Part shown: piece by piece, positions 50,636 through 55,299 of the stretch | How positions within the stretch are numbered: position 1 is the first letter of the stretch | Layout of the letters: every line of letters starts with the position of its first letter | Assembly (NCBI GenBank): GCA_022750055.1 | Contig: JAKIWL010000003.1 | Coordinates: 1 to 55,299 of the forward strand | From: Thermoplasmata archaeon | GTDB lineage: Archaea; Thermoplasmatota; Thermoplasmata; Lutacidiplasmatales; UBA184 | Direction: 5' to 3' | Length of the DNA stretch: 55,299 nucleotides | The notes under the pieces: generated by a model | Seen by the model: the letters and a program-made list of their open reading frames with translations, nothing else | The model's database searches: none | What the model was told of the DNA's origin: nothing | Made by a program: the position numbers and the translations under genes

Positions 50636-52474
50636 CTACCGGAACGCGAGCAGGACGACCAGGGAGCTGGTCAGGACGAGGAGGAACGTCATGAGGAGGG
50701 CATTGGTGAACATCGACAGCGTGTCCCCGAGCGAGGTCAAAAGCCGTGCGGTCCAACCCGGTTGGAGAACCGGGATGGCCGGGATCGGGCGGGACCCAGA
50801 ACGGACCTCGACGTCGGAGAGGTCCTGGACCGCGGCCTCGGTCACGGCGCGCACCTCCTCGGTCAACCGTTCCTTCGGGAAGCGCTCCCCCACGGGGTTG
50901 GTTCCCCCGTCGACCTCGTGGACGATGTGATTGTCCGTCGTCATGACCTCCGCCGCGTCCACGATCGGGCGGACGGCATCGAGCAGGCTCTCGCGCAGGC
51001 CGGGGAGCAGGTTGTTCCCGTCGATCAGGATGTAGGCGGTCTTCGTTCCGGCCGTTTCGATGACGAGGGACCGGATCCCCGCCGGACCGATCCCGTCTGC
51101 GCCCAGCGAATAGCCCGCGCGGACGGCGACGCCCGCCCGGATCGGCCCGGGCCGCGCGACGGATCGGGCCCGAGCCACGGCCCGTTCGATGTCGCTGACG
51201 AGCTTCGAGGCGCTCGGCGTCCCGAAGGAGATGTCTCCCTGGTCTTCGACGTACGAATTATGCGCATCGATGAGGGCCACCCGGGGCCCCCCGGCCGCCT
51301 CGAGCCGGCGGACCACCGGGTCGACGACCGAGAGGGCGATGTCATCGGTCGGGGCCGGTGCTTGGGTCACCAGGGTGATCGCCGTGGTTCCGAGCAATTG
51401 GACCCGGGCGAAGCTCTCCGAGTCCGCGCCGACCAACGGGCTCGTCAGGGTCTCGGTCGAGGTGGGGGCCGGCCCCCGAACGAGCTCCTTCCACAGGATC
51501 CGGGACTCGGCCGCGACCCGCTCGAAATCCTGGCTCGTCGGCAGGTCCTGGTCATGATTACACGGAGTGTGCGGGACGAACACCACTCCGGCCTCGAGTC
51601 CCAGGCGCTCCCCCAACCGTCGGGGCAGGTCGCTCGCGCCCAACGCGCCGAACGGGCCCGGGTGAACGGTCGGAAGCGCGACTGTAGCCTTGATGTTCGG
51701 TCCGGTCCCGAACGTGATCAGGACGACCTGGAGGTCGGCGGGGACCGAGAATCTTGCGAAGAAGCGCTCGAGCACTTCGGTGGCGACCGGGTCGCGTTCG
51801 TTGATGTGATCGAGCATCGGTCGGATCAGCGAGACGCCGGAGACACCGAATTCCCGTCGAAGCGGTCGGTCCGCCGCCCGAAGCAGCAGCGCGCACGCGA
51901 GGAACCCGATCAGCAAGAACAGGAACGCTTCCAAAAGCAGCGGTGCGGTGGGCGGGAAGAACCGGAACACCATCGCCACGGACAGGAGCGGGCCGACGAG
52001 CGAAGCGGGGAGCGACCGCAGGTGGGACGGGTTCGAGACGCCGAAGAGGGACATCTGCCGGAACCAGAACACCGGCCCCTGCAGGAACAACAGCACCGCG
52101 GCGACTGAGGGGAGCGCGGTGGAATCCAGGGCCCCGACCCCGCGCCATACGAGGGCGATCGGGATCGGCAGAAATCCGGCGGAGACCGAGAGCAGGAGAC
52201 TCCTTCGGAGGGAAAGGCGGCCCCCCAAGGCGCCGGCCAGGGGACCGGTGAGCAGCCCAGAGACGAGGGTCGGTAATAGGAACAGGGCGATCCACCCGAT
52301 GAGGAAGGGTACCGGCAACCCCGTGGGCCAGTCGAACAACGCCGCGAGAACGAGGCTCTCGGCCAGGATCAATCCGACCGACTGGGCCTCGTTCGGGGCT
52401 CGAAATAGGAGGCGCCGGTTCCGCGATCGGGGCCCCGTATCGGGCCGGATGAACGGGACGCTATCCTCCGGCAC
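50636..52474 (-). CDS. DUF2070 membrane protein
   Basis: This 612-residue protein belongs to the archaea-specific DUF2070 family. Six or seven hydrophobic helices occupy residues about 30-210; a soluble domain follows with THPGPFG-like VHPGPFGALGASDLP, FVPHTPCNHDQDLPTS, LIDAHNSYVEDQGDI and TTDNHIVHEVDGG. The many His, Asp and Glu residues in these motifs suggest a metal-dependent hydrolase or transferase. A last hydrophobic segment near 585-608 ends the protein. Its function is unknown; the ether-lipid neighbours hint at the membrane or its lipids. It overlaps the GGGPS gene by 14 bases. Confidence 0.88.
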   Translation of the reverse strand: MPEDSVPFIRPDTGPRSRNRRLLFRAPNEAQSVGLILAESLVLAALFDWPTGLPVPFLIGWIALFLLPTLVSGLLTGPLAGALGGRLSLRRSLLLSVSAGFLPIPIALVWRGVGALDSTALPSVAAVLLFLQGPVFWFRQMSLFGVSNPSHLRSLPASLVGPLLSVAMVFRFFPPTAPLLLEAFLFLLIGFLACALLLRAADRPLRREFGVSGVSLIRPMLDHINERDPVATEVLERFFARFSVPADLQVVLITFGTGPNIKATVALPTVHPGPFGALGASDLPRRLGERLGLEAGVVFVPHTPCNHDQDLPTSQDFERVAAESRILWKELVRGPAPTSTETLTSPLVGADSESFARVQLLGTTAITLVTQAPAPTDDIALSVVDPVVRRLEAAGGPRVALIDAHNSYVEDQGDISFGTPSASKLVSDIERAVARARSVARPGPIRAGVAVRAGYSLGADGIGPAGIRSLVIETAGTKTAYILIDGNNLLPGLRESLLDAVRPIVDAAEVMTTDNHIVHEVDGGTNPVGERFPKERLTEEVRAVTEAAVQDLSDVEVRSGSRPIPAIPVLQPGWTARLLTSLGDTLSMFTNALLMTFLLVLTSSLVVLLAFR

Positions 52475-53213
52475 GGGACCTTCGGACCTCCGTGAGGATC
52501 GCCCGGAACCCTTCTCCGAGTCCCTCTTCCTCCGTGATGGTACCGGTGACGAGGATCTGCGCGCCCGCGTCGATCAAGGCCCGGGCCTCCGACCCGGTTC
52601 GGATCCCGCCGCCAACGATCAGGGGGACGTTGAGAACATCGCGCACGGCCCGTACCATGCCGACCGGCACGGGACTCGGAGCACCCGAACCCGCCTCCAA
52701 GTAGACCATCTGCATCCCGAGCATCTGTGCGGCGAGGGCGTACCCGACGGCGGTGTCGGGCCGGTCGCGCGGCACCACGTCGACCTGCCCGACCTCTCCG
52801 ACTCGCATCCCCGGCGCGACGACGAGGTAGCCGAGCGAGATCGGTTCGAGTCCAAGCCGTCGGACTTCAGGAGCGCTCTTCGCGTGGAGCCGGATGACGA
52901 GGTCGAGGTTGCGCGAGTTGAGCAGGCTCATGAAGAGGATCGCGTCGGCTTCACCGGTGAGCGAGACCGGTCCCTCCGGGAAGATGATGACGGGAAGCGG
53001 ACCCGACGACTTGAGGGCCTTGGCGGCCGCGCCCATCTTCTGTGTGGAGATCCCGGTAGACCCCCCTAGGAGAATCGCGTCCGACCCGAGCTCGGCCGCA
53101 CCCCGACCGATCGCGGACGCCCTCTCGCCGGACGATTTGTCCGGATCGACGAGCGTGAAATGGAGCGGACCCCGGCGCAACCGATCGGCGAGATACTCCC
53201 CGACTCGACCCAC
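52461..53213 (-). CDS. Geranylgeranylglyceryl phosphate synthase
   Basis: This 250-residue TIM-barrel prenyltransferase makes the first ether bond of archaeal lipids from sn-glycerol 1-phosphate and GGPP. Visible motifs are HFTLVDPDK, ILLGGSTGIS, VIIFPEGPVSLTGEADAIL, VYLEAGSGAPSPVP and IVGGGIRTGSEARAL, which bind metal, the glycerol phosphate and the phosphate. It follows the UbiA gene by ten bases. Its product is the substrate of that UbiA enzyme. Confidence 0.95.
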   Translation of the reverse strand: MGRVGEYLADRLRRGPLHFTLVDPDKSSGERASAIGRGAAELGSDAILLGGSTGISTQKMGAAAKALKSSGPLPVIIFPEGPVSLTGEADAILFMSLLNSRNLDLVIRLHAKSAPEVRRLGLEPISLGYLVVAPGMRVGEVGQVDVVPRDRPDTAVGYALAAQMLGMQMVYLEAGSGAPSPVPVGMVRAVRDVLNVPLIVGGGIRTGSEARALIDAGAQILVTGTITEEEGLGEGFRAILTEVRRSRAGG

Positions 53214-53223
53214 TTCCCGACCT

Positions 53224-54072
53224 CTACCGGAACGCGGCCGCTAGGAAGGCGAGGAGCGCGACGGTCATGGCGGCCTTGCTGACGGTCTGCTCCCGATGCA
53301 GCCGTCCCGGCAGCCAGGCGACCGAGACGACGAACAGTACATCGACCGCGAGCACCAGGGCGAGGTAGATAATCCCGCCGCCCGACGTAAGATGGAGGAA
53401 GGTGACCAACGGGACGGGACTGAGGACGATGGCGAATCCCGCCGCGGTCCGGGCCACCCGGCTCGCCACCCCCATCCCGCGCGTGCGGGGGAGCGTCCGC
53501 CGGTCGACATCGCCGGAGGCATCCTCCATGTCCTTGATGACCTCCCGGCTGAGCGTCGCGCCGAAGGCCATCGCAGCGAAGGGCACGACGACGAGGAGGT
53601 TCCCCACCCCGGCGCCGCCGTACAGGAACACCGCCGCGGTCAGATAGGCGACCATTGCATTGCCGGGGAGGCCCCTCGCTTTCCATGCGTATTCGTACGC
53701 ATAGAGGGCCAACCAAGCCGAGACCAAGATCGGTAGCAGCAGCGGGGCTCCTACGACGATAGGGACGATGCCGACGAAGGAGAGGATCACCAGGGTCACC
53801 GCGAGTCGGCGCGCGGACCGGACGGAGACCGCTCCGGTCACGAGGGGGCGATCCGGATGGTTCGCGCGGTCGGAGTCCCGGTCTCCCAAGTCGTTCAGAA
53901 TGTTCCCCCCGGCCGTGACGCACGCGGTCGAAAGGCCCGCAAGGACCACGACCCCGAGGGTCGTGACGGGAACGGAGAGGCCGACGCCCTTCGCCGCGAG
54001 GCCCCCGATGACCGTCCCGGCGAAGGAGACGGCCACGTTCCCGATGCGCACCAGGGTCAGGTAGGGTCCCAC
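53224..54072 (-). CDS. UbiA-family digeranylgeranylglyceryl phosphate synthase
   Basis: This 282-residue membrane prenyltransferase adds the second geranylgeranyl chain. Both Asp-rich motifs are present: NDLGDRDSDRANHPDRP and KDMEDASGDVDRRTLP; about eight to nine helices are predicted. The start is a GTG, and an AT-rich element 23-36 bases upstream suggests a leaderless message. Position next to GGGPS favours this role over quinone or heme prenylation. It is the first gene of a seven-gene minus-strand operon ending with endA. Confidence 0.93.
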   Translation of the reverse strand: MGPYLTLVRIGNVAVSFAGTVIGGLAAKGVGLSVPVTTLGVVVLAGLSTACVTAGGNILNDLGDRDSDRANHPDRPLVTGAVSVRSARRLAVTLVILSFVGIVPIVVGAPLLLPILVSAWLALYAYEYAWKARGLPGNAMVAYLTAAVFLYGGAGVGNLLVVVPFAAMAFGATLSREVIKDMEDASGDVDRRTLPRTRGMGVASRVARTAAGFAIVLSPVPLVTFLHLTSGGGIIYLALVLAVDVLFVVSVAWLPGRLHREQTVSKAAMTVALLAFLAAAFR

Positions 54073-54094
54073 GGGTCGAGGATGGCGGGGCGTG

Positions 54095-54108
54095 TTGCAT
54101 AATGGTTG
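54095..54108. promoter_or_regulatory. AT-rich promoter element between UbiA and M16 peptidase genes
   Basis: TTGCATAATGGTT is the only AT-rich patch between the divergent genes. On the minus strand it lies 23-36 bases before the UbiA GTG, right for a leaderless start. On the plus strand it is 46-59 bases from the M16 ATG. Confidence 0.4.
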
Positions 54109-54153
54109 GCTTGCAGGTCGCTGCCTCCCCCGGAGGGGAACGGTCTAATCCCC

Positions 54154-55299
54154 ATGCGACCCGTCGCCGCGTCGATGGCGAAGCCGGTCCGGGCGCGGCG
54201 ACCGCGGGTCGAGCGGTTCCGCCTTCGAAACGGCCTTTCCGTCGTGCTGGCCCCGATCGCCAAGAGTTCCACCGTGAGCGTCTGGGTGTGGTATCGGGTG
54301 GGTTCCAAGAACGAACGACCCGGGATCACGGGGGCCTCGCATTGGGTCGAGCACATGCTCTTCCAGGGCTCCCCCCACTACCGCAAGGGAGAGATCGACC
54401 GGGCCGTCGTGAAGGTGGGAGGGAGCCTCAACGCGTTCACCGACTACGATTTCACCGCGTACTTTTCCACCGTCCCTCGGGACCATCTTTCGGTGCCGTT
54501 AGACATCGAGTCGGACCGGATGACCCGCGCCCTGCTCGAACCGGCGGAGATCGAGCGCGAGCGCACCGTCATCCGCTCCGAGCAGGAAGGGAACGAGAAC
54601 TGGCCGGAGTTCCGGGTGGCCGAGGAGCTCGGAGAGCTTGCCTTCCGGCGTCATCCCTATCGATGGGACCCACTCGGTTTCCCGGAAGACCTGGTCGCCC
54701 TCACACCCCGGGATCTCCGCGAGTACTATCGTCGGTTCTACGGCACCCGCAACGCCGTCCTCGTCGTCTCCGGTGGGTTCGAGCCATCCCAAGTACGAAG
54801 GCAGATCCGGGCCCTCTTCGGTCGGCTGCCCACCCTCGGCGAGGTCCCGGACGTAGCGGTCGTCGAGCCGGAGCCGACCGGGGAGCGTCGGGCGACCCTC
54901 TCCGGTCCGGGGACGACCCCCTACCTCGAGGTCGGCTACCGCGCCCCCGCGGTCCAGGATCCGGGGGCACCAGCGGCCATCCTGCTCGACGTGGTCTTGG
55001 GGGGAGAGACGCGCCTCTTCACGGTGGGGCGGGGCTGGGGACCCTCGGGCGAACACCCGTCGGCGCGCATCTATCGGGCGCTGGTGGACCGAGGACTTGC
55101 GGTCCGCGCGACCACCCAGTACCGACCGCGGCAGTATCCGGGCGTCTTCCTCATCGGCGCGCAGGCGGCTCGGGGCGTGAGCCTAGACCAGATCGAGGAA
55201 GTCATTCACCGGGAGACGGGGCGCATCTCGCGTTTTGCCCCGGCTCGGTCCGAGGTCCTCGAGGCGCGCCGAAAGGTACGTCGGGGCGCGCAACTCGCC
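54154..55299 (+). CDS. M16-family zinc peptidase (pitrilysin type), cut by window edge
   Basis: The frame is open for 382 codons from an ATG at 54154 to the right edge. Residues 18-240 form a typical M16 N-terminal domain: the inverted zinc motif HWVEH (His63, Glu66, His67) and the downstream Glu region ERERTVIRSEQEGNENWPEF (20 residues) are intact, followed by DLREYYRRFYGTRNAVLVVSG. The second, inactive domain begins near LEVGYRAPAV and is truncated. Processing-peptidase-like M16 proteins are mainly bacterial and occur in some Thermoplasmata. An ATG at 54175 is an alternative start. The catalytic copy is complete. Confidence 0.9.
   Translation, partial: MRPVAASMAKPVRARRPRVERFRLRNGLSVVLAPIAKSSTVSVWVWYRVGSKNERPGITGASHWVEHMLFQGSPHYRKGEIDRAVVKVGGSLNAFTDYDFTAYFSTVPRDHLSVPLDIESDRMTRALLEPAEIERERTVIRSEQEGNENWPEFRVAEELGELAFRRHPYRWDPLGFPEDLVALTPRDLREYYRRFYGTRNAVLVVSGGFEPSQVRRQIRALFGRLPTLGEVPDVAVVEPEPTGERRATLSGPGTTPYLEVGYRAPAVQDPGAPAAILLDVVLGGETRLFTVGRGWGPSGEHPSARIYRALVDRGLAVRATTQYRPRQYPGVFLIGAQAARGVSLDQIEEVIHRETGRISRFAPARSEVLEARRKVRRGAQLA

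Noticed and set aside
1-55299. CRISPR arrays, rRNA, tRNA genes and complete insertion sequences
   Set aside because: No regularly spaced direct repeats, no conserved rRNA stretches, no tRNA cloverleaf and no transposase were found on reading either strand.

Overview
The window is high-GC DNA from an archaeon, most likely a member of the Thermoplasmatota. The archaeal evidence is direct: geranylgeranylglyceryl-phosphate synthase, a UbiA-type digeranylgeranylglyceryl-phosphate synthase, CDP-archaeol synthase, DUF2070, a tRNA-splicing endonuclease, a GHMP-type shikimate kinase, dehydroquinate synthase II, and apparently leaderless promoters with a TATA box about 25-30 bases before the start codon. 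The Thermoplasmatota placement is an inference from the surface proteins, which carry FTETGLPxGTxW repeats, Kelch and YVTN propellers and a C-terminal membrane anchor, together with the high GC content. No rRNA, tRNA or CRISPR array was seen.

Left part (1-22.9 kb): the N-terminus of a tyrosine recombinase runs off the left edge. It is followed by large secreted or anchored proteins: Kelch-FN3, an Omp28/thioredoxin-like protein, a carboxypeptidase-regulatory-domain protein and a YVTN propeller. A thioredoxin-CcdA fusion sits among them and probably serves extracytoplasmic disulfide chemistry. Then come a FolE/RibD-like reductase pair, a flavin reductase, a cupin, a MarR-regulated drug exporter, and a DtxR-regulated metal ABC importer whose binding-site residues look manganese-type. 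A stretch of about 1.55 kb (3503-5056) has no recognisable gene.

Central part (22.9-30.8 kb): one minus-strand operon encodes ROK sugar kinase, transketolase, phosphoglucose isomerase, 6-phosphogluconate dehydrogenase, glucose-6-phosphate dehydrogenase and 6-phosphogluconolactonase. This is a bacterial-style oxidative pentose phosphate pathway from glucose to ribulose 5-phosphate, which is unusual in an archaeon and is the most striking feature of the window. A Kelch/Ig-like surface protein diverges from it, followed by a GT4 glycosyltransferase that lacks a canonical start codon before its conserved N-terminus.

Right part (35-55.3 kb): an acyl-CoA dehydrogenase/CaiB pair diverges from a CADD/PqqC-like di-metal protein across a palindrome flanked by two TATA boxes. 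Next is a tightly overlapping plus-strand operon holding the archaeal chorismate pathway (ADH synthase, DHQ synthase II, AroD-AroE fusion, shikimate kinase, AroA, AroC). It continues into aspartate-semialdehyde dehydrogenase, which makes the substrate of the first enzyme, and a TrpF homologue with Ser in place of the catalytic Cys. A convergent minus-strand operon carries ether-lipid genes (UbiA, GGGPS, CarS) with DUF2070, an M20 peptidase, PyrE and EndA. An M16 peptidase gene runs off the right edge.
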